A stretch of 5,906 nucleotides of DNA, taken from contig JAUWTT010000275.1 in NCBI GenBank assembly GCA_030614585.1, forward strand, positions 1-5,906, written 5' to 3'. Shown piece after piece: positions 1 through 5,767 of this stretch. A program made the position numbers and the translations under genes. This DNA is from Acidobacteriota bacterium (lineage in GTDB: Bacteria > Acidobacteriota > UBA6911 > RPQK01 > JAPXNP01). The notes beneath the pieces were generated by a model. The model searched no databases. It was not told where the DNA came from and saw nothing but the letters and a program-made list of their open reading frames with translations. Position 1 is the first letter of the stretch. Every line of letters starts with the position of its first letter.

Positions 1-2
1 AG

Positions 3-632
3 AAGATCATGGGCAGCAAGATTCAAGTCATTTCGCAAGTGGCGCCTGATATGGAGAACGACGACTATTTTGTGGAGATCTAGAGCGCTCTCGACTACGG
101 GGCTGACATTATCCAGATACAGGGAAATTGGTGTGACTGGCTGGTGCGCGACAACCGGATTGATGTCATTCAAGCAATGATGGAGAGAATCAGGAGCCAG
201 GGTTATACAGCTGGTTTGGCCTCCCATACGGTGGATGCACTAATTGCCTGTGAAAAAGAGGGCATTATTCCCGATTACTATATGAAAACCATGCACCACG
301 ACCAGTACTGGTCGGCCCATCCCCGCGAAAACCGGGTGCCCTTTGAAGTGGATACCGAAAAGCACCTCGACCATAATAAATTTCACGATAACATCTTCTG
401 CCTTTTCCCCGACCGTACCGTTGAGTTTGTCAACCGTGTGAAGGTTCCGGTAATGGGTTTCAAGGTGCTGGCAGCAGGCGCCCTAAAACCGGAAGATGGT
501 TTCAGGTGGGCTTTTGAAAACGGTGCCGATTTCATCTGTGTGGGAATGTTTGACTTTCAGGTCGTGGACGATGTCAACATTGCAATCGACATTCTGAATA
601 GTCAGCGTGAGCACAATCGCTTGCTGACTTGA
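3..632 (+). pseudogene. TIM-barrel-like protein, 5'-truncated by the window and interrupted by an in-frame TAG
   Basis: The reading frame is open from the left edge to TGA at 630-632 except for a single TAG at 81-83. Residues before and after the stop read as one continuous protein: the upstream part contains VISQVAPDMENDDYFVEI and the downstream part continues SALDYGADIIQIQGNW. The region looks like the C-terminal half of a (beta/alpha)8 barrel. It has alternating short hydrophobic strands (ADIIQIQG, VPVMGFKVLAAGA, ADFICVGMF) and amphipathic helices, and the segment KVLAAGALKPEDGFRWAFENGAD is typical of the last barrel repeats. No specific enzyme activity can be assigned. If translation restarted, the first in-frame start after the TAG is GTG at 144, giving 162 residues, but no good Shine-Dalgarno precedes it and it would begin mid-domain. 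A CAG-to-TAG change is the simplest explanation, either a real nonsense mutation or a sequencing error. I am confident that this was coding sequence and less sure that it is dead. Confidence 0.72.
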
Positions 633-648
633 AAGCGGAATTATAGAA

Positions 649-745
649 GGGGGCCCGGATTCTGTCAGATTAACGTAAGCCGGGAATAGGTGCCCCATGC
701 AACGAGCAGAAGCAGGGGACAGTCTCGTTCTCTTCCCCAATCAAT
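649..745. repeat. GC-rich imperfect inverted repeats in the gap between convergent genes
   Basis: The 193 bases between the broken barrel gene and the toxin gene contain no convincing ORF. CCCGG at 654-658 can pair with CCGGG at 680-684, and GGGG at 650-653 can pair with CCCC at 693-696. Together these give an imperfect nested hairpin with an eight-base bulge on the right arm. It is followed by a GC-rich stretch (AGGGGACAGTCTCG around 714-727). There is no T-tract after the stem, so a classic intrinsic terminator is not supported. It could be a factor-independent stop for the two converging transcripts, or a dispersed repeat remnant. Confidence 0.3.
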
Positions 746-825
746 ACTCCGGCCATGGCGATGAGGATGGTCGGCCGACAGGTCTCAGGTTAGGTTGCCA
801 ACGGATCTTCTGGAGCCAGTTGGAA

Positions 826-1080
826 TCACCGGTAAACCTCACGGCGATGGCCGATTCGAACGACGAGAACTGTAAGATTACCCTCCGACACCTCGTACAC
901 AACTCTATAGCGACCAACTCTGAGTCTTCTAAGCCCGGAGAACTCGCCCTTTAGAACCCCCCCGGCAGAGGGTTCCCTAGCGAGACGGTCGACTGCTTCA
1001 ACAATCCGAATACGCTCCAGCTTCGGTATCTTGCGGAGTGACTTGGCAGCACTTGCCTTAATCTTGATCGAGTAACTCAC
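826..1080 (-). CDS. RelE/ParE-family toxin of a type II toxin-antitoxin system
   Basis: This small basic protein of 84 residues, beginning MSYSIKIKASAAKSL, matches the usual length and opening of RelE/ParE-superfamily toxins. It has the helical pair after the first strand (residues about 9-36, KSLRKIPKLERIRIVEAVDRL), then LKGEFSGLRRLRVGRYRVVYEV and the C-terminal VVRIGHRREVYR. Arg57 and Arg59 in GRYR, and Arg79, Arg80 and Tyr83 in the tail, correspond to the basic and tyrosine positions that in RelE-type mRNA interferases contact and cleave ribosome-bound mRNA. Residue matching is by eye, so a ParE-like gyrase inhibitor is not excluded. I chose the GTG at 1080 over the GTG at 1092: the protein then starts at the normal family N-terminus and GGAG lies 11 bases upstream, whereas for the 1092 start the same GGAG would overlap the start codon. 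The gene overlaps the antitoxin 3' end by 23 bases, which implies translational coupling. Confidence 0.88.
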   Translation of the reverse strand: MSYSIKIKASAAKSLRKIPKLERIRIVEAVDRLAREPSAGGVLKGEFSGLRRLRVGRYRVVYEVSEGNLTVLVVRIGHRREVYR

Positions 1081-1279
1081 GTTTGACTTCACTCCAGTCG
1101 AGTATCGGATCTGCAGGATCCTGGAGCCTCTCCAGGCCGAGCTTTAAATCCTCTAGATCTTCCAGGTAGTACTCAATCGCCTGGCGTACCAACTGCGCGC
1201 GGGAACGCTTCAACCGAGCTGCTGCTTGATCGATCTGAGCCACTAATTCATCAGGTAACCGAGCTGTGATTTGAGTCAT
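1058..1279 (-). CDS. Ribbon-helix-helix (CopG/RelB-like) antitoxin
   Basis: The product has 73 residues. The N-terminal 40 form a ribbon-helix-helix DNA-binding domain: strand TQITARLP (2-9), helix DELVAQIDQAAARL (10-23) and helix SRAQLVRQAIEYYLEDL (26-42). The acidic C-terminal tail, with DPILDWSEVKRELL near its end, resembles the toxin-wrapping segment of RelB-type antitoxins (often WxEVKxEL). In known systems this kind of protein neutralises the toxin and, as a dimer or complex, represses its own promoter. It is the upstream gene of the pair and overlaps the toxin by 23 bases. No Shine-Dalgarno is visible before the ATG at 1279. A palindrome lies immediately upstream and a candidate promoter would place the transcript start only a few bases before the ATG. 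The family call is secure; the binding partner is inferred from adjacency. Confidence 0.88.
   Translation of the reverse strand: MTQITARLPDELVAQIDQAAARLKRSRAQLVRQAIEYYLEDLEDLKLGLERLQDPADPILDWSEVKRELLDQD
1092..1095 (-). promoter_or_regulatory. Candidate ribosome binding site of the toxin gene (start-deciding)
   Basis: GGAG on the minus strand lies 11 bases before the GTG at 1080, inside the antitoxin coding region. The spacing is somewhat long. It favours the 1080 start over the GTG at 1092, which touches this motif. Confidence 0.4.
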
Positions 1280-1280
1280 A

Positions 1281-1295
1281 ACATCACTATGATGT
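1281..1295. promoter_or_regulatory. Palindromic operator candidate directly upstream of the antitoxin start
   Basis: ACATCA, a three-base spacer CTA, and TGATGT form a perfect 6-3-6 inverted repeat that ends two bases from the antitoxin ATG. Ribbon-helix-helix antitoxins usually bind short inverted repeats in their own promoters, so this is a natural site for conditional autorepression. A related TGA-rich motif (TTGATCTCA at 1299-1308 on the plus strand) may be a second degenerate half-site. The palindrome is seen directly; its role is inferred. Confidence 0.55.
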
Positions 1296-1318
1296 CATTT
1301 GATCTCAGTTGAAGTCAA
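1289..1318 (-). promoter_or_regulatory. Candidate sigma70-type promoter of the toxin-antitoxin operon
   Basis: On the minus strand TTGACT (1318-1313) matches the -35 consensus at five of six positions. CATCAT (1294-1289) matches the -10 at four of six after an 18-base spacer. The -10 lies within the palindrome, as expected for a repressible promoter. Transcription would start near 1282, leaving only about three untranslated bases before the ATG at 1279, which fits the lack of a Shine-Dalgarno. Confidence 0.35.
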
Positions 1319-1339
1319 TGCCACCATGCTCTCCATCCG

Positions 1340-1407
1340 CCCCCCCCAACCCGGGCGAAAATCAGACTCTGCGGAGGTGCTCATACGTTGAAAAATGGGT
1401 TGGGGGG
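1340..1407. repeat. C-tract/G-tract inverted repeat in the divergent intergenic region
   Basis: CCCCCCAACCC at 1342-1352, part of an eight-C run from 1340, is exactly complementary to GGGTTGGGGGG at 1397-1407. This gives an 11-base-pair stem around a 44-base loop. It sits in the 249-base gap between the divergent antitoxin and lipoprotein genes, which holds no supported ORF. No T-tract follows on either strand. It could be a structured leader, a mobile-element remnant or a protein-binding site; nothing in the sequence decides between these. Confidence 0.5.
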
Positions 1408-1516
1408 AATCTCTTGGTGAGTGACAAGGAATTGCGCTAGCATTGGTCCGGAGTCAGTTAGGTTCCCGCGATAGAGGATCGATTGAGCAGAGGAAACAAC
1501 TCTCGTTAGTGCGGTT

Positions 1517-1523
1517 GAGGTGA
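1517..1523 (+). promoter_or_regulatory. Ribosome binding site of the propeller lipoprotein gene (start-deciding)
   Basis: GAGGTGA, a seven-base match to the anti-Shine-Dalgarno complement, lies five bases before the ATG at 1529. The in-frame GTG at 1520 lies inside this motif and is therefore unlikely to be the start. Confidence 0.7.
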
Positions 1524-1528
1524 CAACT

Positions 1529-2827
1529 ATGAATGATAAACGTCGCCACGTCTTGACGGCCCTGATCATCTTTGCCGGTTTTTCGCTGAACAGCTGTAAC
1601 GACGGGACAGAGCCGGGAGGCAGTGTGACCGTGAGGGAGCGTCCGGACGCCGGCAGGTTTCTCTTCCAGCATCATTATATTCGAGCCCAAATGCCCCAGG
1701 AGGATTGGTTCCATACCGCGACCCTCGCGGACCTGGACCGAGACGGTGACCTGGATTTCACAATCGCTTCAGCTCGCGGCGATAGAACGGAAAGGAACCT
1801 TTACTGGTATGAATACCAGGGAGCCGAACAGTGGACTGAACACATCGTAGGCGACATGGAGGAAACCCAGCAAGGTGCCGACATACTGGATATAGACGGT
1901 GACGGCTGGTTGGATCTGATCTCGGGAAACCACTGGTACCGGAACTCGCAGGATCCGAAGAATGTCCCTTTCACCAAGTATCGCTATAGGGACCTGAACG
2001 CCGGCTTTCATGACGTTGTCGTGTCGGATATCGATGGTGACGGGATGAAGGACATAGTCACTCTTTCTGAGAGTCATGGGTGTTACTGGTATCGTCACCC
2101 CTTAGATCCGACTGAACTGTGGGAGGAATTCCGGGTTCTATCTGAGGATAACTGCCCTCACGGCGCATTCGGCCCGGAGGGCATCGGGGACCTGGATGGT
2201 GATGGAGACAACGATATCGTGCTTGGCGACAAGTGGATGGAAAATGAGCGTGAAGGCCGATCCTGGATCCCACACGCCTTGGACTTCGGGCGCTGGGAGG
2301 TGCCCACCTGGGGCGGTAAGGAGATACTGGCGACGAGAAGTGTTGTGCGAGATCTCGACATGGATGGGGACAATGACATAGTCCTGACTGAGTGTGACGT
2401 TCCAGGCTCGACCGCCGCCGTCTTTTACAACCTGGACGGTTTGGGTCGATCATGGGAGAAGGTTCCGCTTCCGCAAACAGCGCCGGGAGACCGAGGATCG
2501 CTGCATAGTCTCCGGGTTGCTGATTTCGATCTGGATGGGAATCTGGATATCCTGGCGATTGATCAGGAAGACTGCCGCGGAGATCAGACTCTGCCCAAAA
2601 CGCGCTGGTATGTCTGGGAGAATGCTTCCGGGATCTGGAAGGAAACGGTGATACTCGACCTGAACCTGGGGGGCCACGAAGCCTGGACAGGCGATGTCGA
2701 TGGAGACGGTGATATAGATGTGGTTGCCAAGACCTGGAGAAGCGGCCTGTACAACGAAAGTGCCAACGGAGGTGCAGCCCATGCGGATTACCTGGAGAAT
2801 CTAGAGATCAGACCGTCCGGCCCTTAG
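1529..2827 (+). CDS. Exported FG-GAP/VCBS-repeat lipoprotein, predicted seven-bladed beta-propeller
   Basis: The product has 432 residues. The N-terminus is a lipoprotein signal: MNDKRRH (basic), a hydrophobic stretch VLTALIIFAGFSL, then the lipobox LNSC with Cys23 as predicted lipidated residue. The rest carries seven calcium-binding-type motifs of the form DxDxDGxxD, starting at residues 68, 121, 167, 221, 275, 332 and 389 (for example DIDGDGWLD, DLDGDGDND, DVDGDGDID). They are spaced 46-57 residues apart. This is the pattern of FG-GAP/VCBS repeats, one per blade, as in integrin-alpha-like propellers. Paired aromatics such as LYWYEY, NHWYRN and CYWYRH recur in several blades. Family members are surface or periplasmic proteins, often beside sulfatases and glycan enzymes; a glycan- or protein-binding role is plausible but unproven, and no catalytic motif is visible. 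The sulfatase follows 117 bases downstream on the same strand, suggesting co-transcription. Confidence 0.9.
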   Translation: MNDKRRHVLTALIIFAGFSLNSCNDGTEPGGSVTVRERPDAGRFLFQHHYIRAQMPQEDWFHTATLADLDRDGDLDFTIASARGDRTERNLYWYEYQGAEQWTEHIVGDMEETQQGADILDIDGDGWLDLISGNHWYRNSQDPKNVPFTKYRYRDLNAGFHDVVVSDIDGDGMKDIVTLSESHGCYWYRHPLDPTELWEEFRVLSEDNCPHGAFGPEGIGDLDGDGDNDIVLGDKWMENEREGRSWIPHALDFGRWEVPTWGGKEILATRSVVRDLDMDGDNDIVLTECDVPGSTAAVFYNLDGLGRSWEKVPLPQTAPGDRGSLHSLRVADFDLDGNLDILAIDQEDCRGDQTLPKTRWYVWENASGIWKETVILDLNLGGHEAWTGDVDGDGDIDVVAKTWRSGLYNESANGGAAHADYLENLEIRPSGP

Positions 2828-2944
2828 CCACTTCATCAAGGGTCTGTTGGTCAAAACGCAACAGCCCAAGCTCGAAGCTCGAAAGAAACTCGAAGAGTAC
2901 GGAAGACTAGCTATCCGATCATCATTCGCAGAAAGGGTAAGACA

Positions 2945-4486
2945 GTGAACCCTGAAGTCCTTATCTATACCTTCTTTATCCTGTGCTTCTCAGTCGGTTG
3001 TGAAAATATAACTAAAGAAACCCTGCCCAACATTGTCATTATCTACGCCGATGATATGGGCTACGGTGACCTAGCCATTCAAAACCCGGAATCGAAGATT
3101 CCTACGCCGAACCTGGATCTGTTGGCGGGACAGGGAATCCGTTTTACTGACGGGCATAGTTCTTCCGGGATCTGCTCACCCAGCCGGTACGCCCTGCTGA
3201 CGGGCCGCTACCACTGGCGCAAGATGCATGGCATTGTCCAATCGTTCGGACCACCCGCTCTTGACGTGGAAAGGCTAACTATGCCCGACATGTTGAAGGA
3301 AAAAGGGTATCGGACCGCCTGTATCGGAAAGTGGCACCTGGGCTGGAACTGGAATTTCCGAAGCGAGCCGACTGGGGAGGGTACGCAGTTTGGGAGAAAG
3401 ATCAAATACTACAGGCCCGATGAGATTGATTGGGAGAGGCCCATCGCAGGCGGACCCCTATCCCACGGCTTTGACTATTACTTTGGAGACGATGTCCCCA
3501 ACTTTCCACCCTACACCTTTATCGAAAACGACCGGGTCCTCGAAATACCTGGCACGGATGTTGTCATCACGGAAGAGATCCCTGAAGGCAATTGGGAGGC
3601 CCGCCTCGGCCCCATGGTGGAAGGCTGGCAATTCAAGAATGTGATGCCGGCTATCACGTCCAAAGCGGTGGAGTGGATCAACCTGCAGAAAGGGAGGAGA
3701 GGCCCCTTCTTCCTGTATTTCCCGTTGACCGCTCCCCACGCGCCCATCATTCCCTCCGATGAATTTGTTGGAAAGAGCCAAGCCGGGCCCTACGGCGATT
3801 ACGTCTTCCAGTGCGACTGGAGCGCAGGTCAGGTTCTGAAGGCTCTGGAGGAAAACGGATTCAGCGATAACACTATCGTCATTTTTACCAGTGACAACGG
3901 CCCCGAAAGATATGCCTACGACCGAATTCGGATTCACGACCACCGGAGCATGGGCCCTTTGCGAGGCCTGAAAAGAGACATCTGGGAAGGCGGGCACCGG
4001 GTTCCTTTTATCATTCGATGGTCGGCCGTAGTTGAGCCGGGCCGAATCAGTGATGAAACGGTCAGCCAGATCGATCTGATGGCAACCATCGCCGCTGTAA
4101 TTGGGTACGAATTGCCCAAAGAAGCGGCGGAAGATAGCTATAGTCTCCTTCCCCTGCTCAAAGGCGAGCGGAAAGCGATTAACATACGCGAAGCTACTGT
4201 ACAGAATACCCAGCAGGGGAAATATGCCATTCGAAAAGGCCCTTGGCTGCTCATCGATGCACCTAGCGGAGGCGTCAGCCGGGTTCCCGAATGGTTTAAT
4301 GAGAAATATGGTTACGAGGAGAACAGCCTTCCGGGTGAATTGTACGAGCTTAGCCAGGACATCGGTCAGCACCATAATCTTTTCGGGCAATATCCCAAGA
4401 AGGTTGCGGAGTTGACGGCTTTGCTGAAACGCTATCAGACGGAAGGGAGCAGTTTACCCAGGGAAGAACCGGCATCAGGCGAATAA
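2945..4486 (+). CDS. Type I (formylglycine-dependent) sulfatase, arylsulfatase A-like
   Basis: The product has 513 residues, the usual length for bacterial type I sulfatases, which hydrolyse sulfate esters, often on glycans. The signature CSPSR at 77-81 makes Cys77 the residue to be converted to formylglycine by a maturase not encoded here. Other expected active-site elements are present: metal ligands Asp36-Asp37 (ADDMGYGDL) and Asp317-Asn318 (TSDNGPE), GKWHLGW with Lys129 and His131, APHAP with His265, and Lys343 in GLKRDIWEGGHRVPF. The N-terminus is hydrophobic and ends in SVGC (Cys19), compatible with an atypical lipobox. However, it has no basic residue before the hydrophobic core and carries Glu4, which is unusual. 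AGGG lies seven bases before the GTG start, and no ATG, GTG or TTG occurs in frame upstream as far as the preceding TAG. The substrate is unknown; the neighbouring propeller lipoprotein and GH16 enzyme suggest an extracellular sulfated glycan. Confidence 0.95.
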   Translation: MNPEVLIYTFFILCFSVGCENITKETLPNIVIIYADDMGYGDLAIQNPESKIPTPNLDLLAGQGIRFTDGHSSSGICSPSRYALLTGRYHWRKMHGIVQSFGPPALDVERLTMPDMLKEKGYRTACIGKWHLGWNWNFRSEPTGEGTQFGRKIKYYRPDEIDWERPIAGGPLSHGFDYYFGDDVPNFPPYTFIENDRVLEIPGTDVVITEEIPEGNWEARLGPMVEGWQFKNVMPAITSKAVEWINLQKGRRGPFFLYFPLTAPHAPIIPSDEFVGKSQAGPYGDYVFQCDWSAGQVLKALEENGFSDNTIVIFTSDNGPERYAYDRIRIHDHRSMGPLRGLKRDIWEGGHRVPFIIRWSAVVEPGRISDETVSQIDLMATIAAVIGYELPKEAAEDSYSLLPLLKGERKAINIREATVQNTQQGKYAIRKGPWLLIDAPSGGVSRVPEWFNEKYGYEENSLPGELYELSQDIGQHHNLFGQYPKKVAELTALLKRYQTEGSSLPREEPASGE

Positions 4487-4594
4487 GAGGTCGGGAAAAC
4501 GATTGGAGATTACCTACAATCGGACGAATTGAAGGCGCTTTTCAAAAGCTATCTGGAGATGGTGCGGAAGCTCGCTTCTTGCTGTCGAACTTAG
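4487..4594 (+). other. Open in-frame extension downstream of the sulfatase stop
   Basis: After the sulfatase TAA (4484-4486) the same frame stays open for 35 codons to TAG at 4592-4594. It would encode a helical, charged stretch containing YLQSDELKALFKSYLEMVRK. It has no good start codon at its beginning (only TTG at 4529, ATG at 4559 and GTG at 4562 inside). It could be chance, or the remnant of a former C-terminal extension or neighbouring gene. No intrinsic terminator with a T-tract is visible between the convergent sulfatase and GH16 genes. Confidence 0.2.
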
Positions 4595-4599
4595 CGTTA

Positions 4600-5379
4600 T
4601 CACTCAATCGGTTCGACTCGGATCCAATCGACAATCATGGTCTGGGTGCCGGTCCAATCCAGTTTTCCGGTCCAGCTCATATGTCTCATTCCAACATAGA
4701 GGGTCGATGGGGAATCCGGTACCAGGCTTGTGATTGTCTGCTGGTGAACACCATCTATGAAGAAATCTACTCTGTTATCTCTCCAATCAATCGTATAGAT
4801 ATGGAACTGACCGTCTTGATGCGAGGTCTTCTTGCCTGATTCGTCCAGAATGGGCTTCTTGTGAGTGACATGAGGTTTATTGGTCTTGTTATTAGAATTG
4901 GCCCACGTATTGAACCTGGCATCTGTCCAACCCGTTTCGTCAGTCGGGTGATTCTCCGGTAGTGTAGCAGCGTCGTCTCCCACAATTTCAATATCGATCT
5001 CATCAAAAACGCCGTCGGCTTCTTGCCAGGTAAATATGAAGCTACCCACCCCGGAGATCACCGTGTTCTTTGCCCTCATCTCCATCCTATGACCTGGTCC
5101 AATTAGAGAAAGTTCGATCATCTGAAATGGCCATTTCTGTTTGCTTTGGTCTTTGTCATTGCTCCGATCTGCATCAATCTTGAGATAGGCAAAGCCATCA
5201 CCCGGTATGATCTCCTCCCAGCTCGCAACAGGCCGCATCTGATCCCTATAGGACCATTCAATTCCTTTCGGCTGTTTCGGCTTTCCGGGGGAGCTGAAAT
5301 CTTCAAACAGTTCAGTAGCATGTATAGGAAATGAGAAAAAGCACATCGCCAGTAATGCAGATGTAGTAATGATCTTCAC
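4600..5379 (-). CDS. Secreted glycoside hydrolase family 16 enzyme, beta-bulge-less (lichenase/XTH-like) active site
   Basis: The product has 259 residues. MKIITTSALLAMCFFSFPIHA forms a classical signal peptide with likely cleavage after Ala21, so the enzyme is exported. The GH16 signature EIDIE lies at 127-131 in FDEIDIEIVGDD: Glu127 is the predicted nucleophile, Asp129 the assisting acid and Glu131 the acid/base. Downstream are the strand ARFNTWANS, then FHIYTIDWRDNRVDFFIDG (192-210), and the closing strand VDWIRVEP, all at the positions expected in the beta-jelly-roll fold. The order resembles bacterial lichenases more than agarases or carrageenases, which carry an extra residue (ExDxxE). 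The likely reaction is endo-hydrolysis or transglycosylation of a beta-glucan-like polymer. I chose the GTG at 5379 because GGAGAGG lies six bases upstream and a normal signal peptide results. A longer start (GTG at 5421) would add 14 residues and bury the signal. The gene converges on the sulfatase. Confidence 0.9.
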   Translation of the reverse strand: MKIITTSALLAMCFFSFPIHATELFEDFSSPGKPKQPKGIEWSYRDQMRPVASWEEIIPGDGFAYLKIDADRSNDKDQSKQKWPFQMIELSLIGPGHRMEMRAKNTVISGVGSFIFTWQEADGVFDEIDIEIVGDDAATLPENHPTDETGWTDARFNTWANSNNKTNKPHVTHKKPILDESGKKTSHQDGQFHIYTIDWRDNRVDFFIDGVHQQTITSLVPDSPSTLYVGMRHMSWTGKLDWTGTQTMIVDWIRVEPIE

Positions 5380-5385
5380 TTTTTT

Positions 5386-5392
5386 CCTCTCC
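5386..5392 (-). promoter_or_regulatory. Ribosome binding site of the GH16 gene (start-deciding)
   Basis: GGAGAGG on the minus strand is followed by six A residues and the GTG at 5379. This near-ideal spacing selects the shorter start. Confidence 0.7.
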
Positions 5393-5433
5393 ACCGATGA
5401 ATATGCTCGAAAGAATCGCACGCCTAAACTAAA

Positions 5434-5462
5434 ATTCTAGCGGCGTGTCTGGTCTTGAGCAA
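5434..5462 (-). promoter_or_regulatory. Candidate sigma70-type promoter of the GH16 gene
   Basis: On the minus strand TTGCTC (5462-5457, three of six to the -35 consensus), a 17-base spacer and TAGAAT (5439-5434, five of six to the -10) precede the gene. The start of transcription would fall near 5427, giving a leader of about 48 bases. The -10 and spacing are good and the -35 is weak. Confidence 0.4.
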
Positions 5463-5468
5463 GTGAAT

Positions 5469-5496
5469 CGGTTCTGGGCGCTCGGTTCTCGGTTCT
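5469..5496. repeat. Three copies of the heptamer CGGTTCT
   Basis: CGGTTCT occurs at 5469-5475, 5483-5489 and 5490-5496, so the copies are 14 and 7 bases apart, in phase with a seven-base unit. A purine-rich degenerate stretch follows (AAAGGCAAAAGGTAAACGG, about 5501-5519). The repeats lie in the 290-base gap between the divergent GH16 gene and the right-hand small ORF, just upstream of the GH16 promoter candidate. The rest of this gap shows no supported gene. Confidence 0.45.
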
Positions 5497-5672
5497 AGTT
5501 GAAAGGCAAAAGGTAAACGGTAATCGGGCCGGTCTCGGGGAAATCGCGAAGAATGCCGGAAATCCTCTGGAGCTGTTGCCACCTTCGCTGAATCCGATCC
5601 TTTCACAGCAGCGTATGCTATGGGGAGTAGACAGCGTCGAGATTTTGAAATAGTTAAGGAAGGTAGTTAGCA

Positions 5673-5759
5673 ATGACTCGAATGGTTATCGCAGGCCTTT
5701 CAGGTGTCGCTCCAGGTGTTGTGCTCACGGCCTTGAACTCAGCAGATCAGTCATATTAG
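5673..5759 (+). CDS. Possible 28-residue small ORF upstream of the OsmC-family gene
   Basis: An ATG at 5673 opens 28 codons ending in TAG at 5757-5759. AAGGAAGG (5656-5663) lies nine bases upstream and could serve as ribosome binding site. The peptide has a hydrophobic core (MVIAGLSGVAPGVVLTAL) with one Arg near the N-terminus and a polar tail, NSADQSY. It lies 14 bases before the start of the OsmC-family gene on the same strand. It could be a short membrane peptide, a translated leader that couples to OsmC, or chance. No family is recognised, and its shortness keeps confidence low. Confidence 0.3.
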   Translation: MTRMVIAGLSGVAPGVVLTALNSADQSY

Positions 5760-5761
5760 TG

Positions 5762-5767
5762 AAGGAG
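5762..5767 (+). promoter_or_regulatory. Ribosome binding site of the OsmC-family gene
   Basis: AAGGAG is followed six bases later by the ATG at 5774, a near-ideal arrangement that fixes the start of the partial gene at the right edge. Confidence 0.7.

Noticed and set aside
483..740. An 85-codon minus-strand ORF over the end of the barrel gene
   Set aside because: Most of it is antisense to the barrel coding region. The segment resembling repeat-associated translations is too short to call.
697..954. An 85-codon plus-strand ORF across the toxin 3' half
   Set aside because: It overlaps the well-supported toxin on the opposite strand and has no family resemblance.
1520..1522. GTG as start of the propeller lipoprotein
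   Set aside because: It lies inside the GAGGTGA ribosome binding site of the ATG at 1529.
2058..2453. A 131-codon minus-strand ORF, and similar ones opposite the propeller gene
   Set aside because: The composition is rich in Arg, Pro and Ser, as expected from the complement of the repeated DxDxDG codons. It lacks domains.
2840..2867. Hairpin GGG(T)CTGTTG...CAACAGCCC after the propeller gene, considered as a terminator
   Set aside because: One base is bulged and no T-tract follows. An intrinsic terminator is not supported, and co-transcription with the sulfatase remains likely.
3458..4390. A 310-codon minus-strand ORF opposite the sulfatase
   Set aside because: It is a long shadow of the strongly supported sulfatase gene, and its translation shows no recognisable motif or signal.
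4500..4549. Short inverted repeats CGATTG...CAATCG and GCTTTTCAAAAGC between the convergent genes
   Set aside because: The stems are only six pairs, one has a one-base loop, and there is no terminal T-tract. I would not call a terminator.
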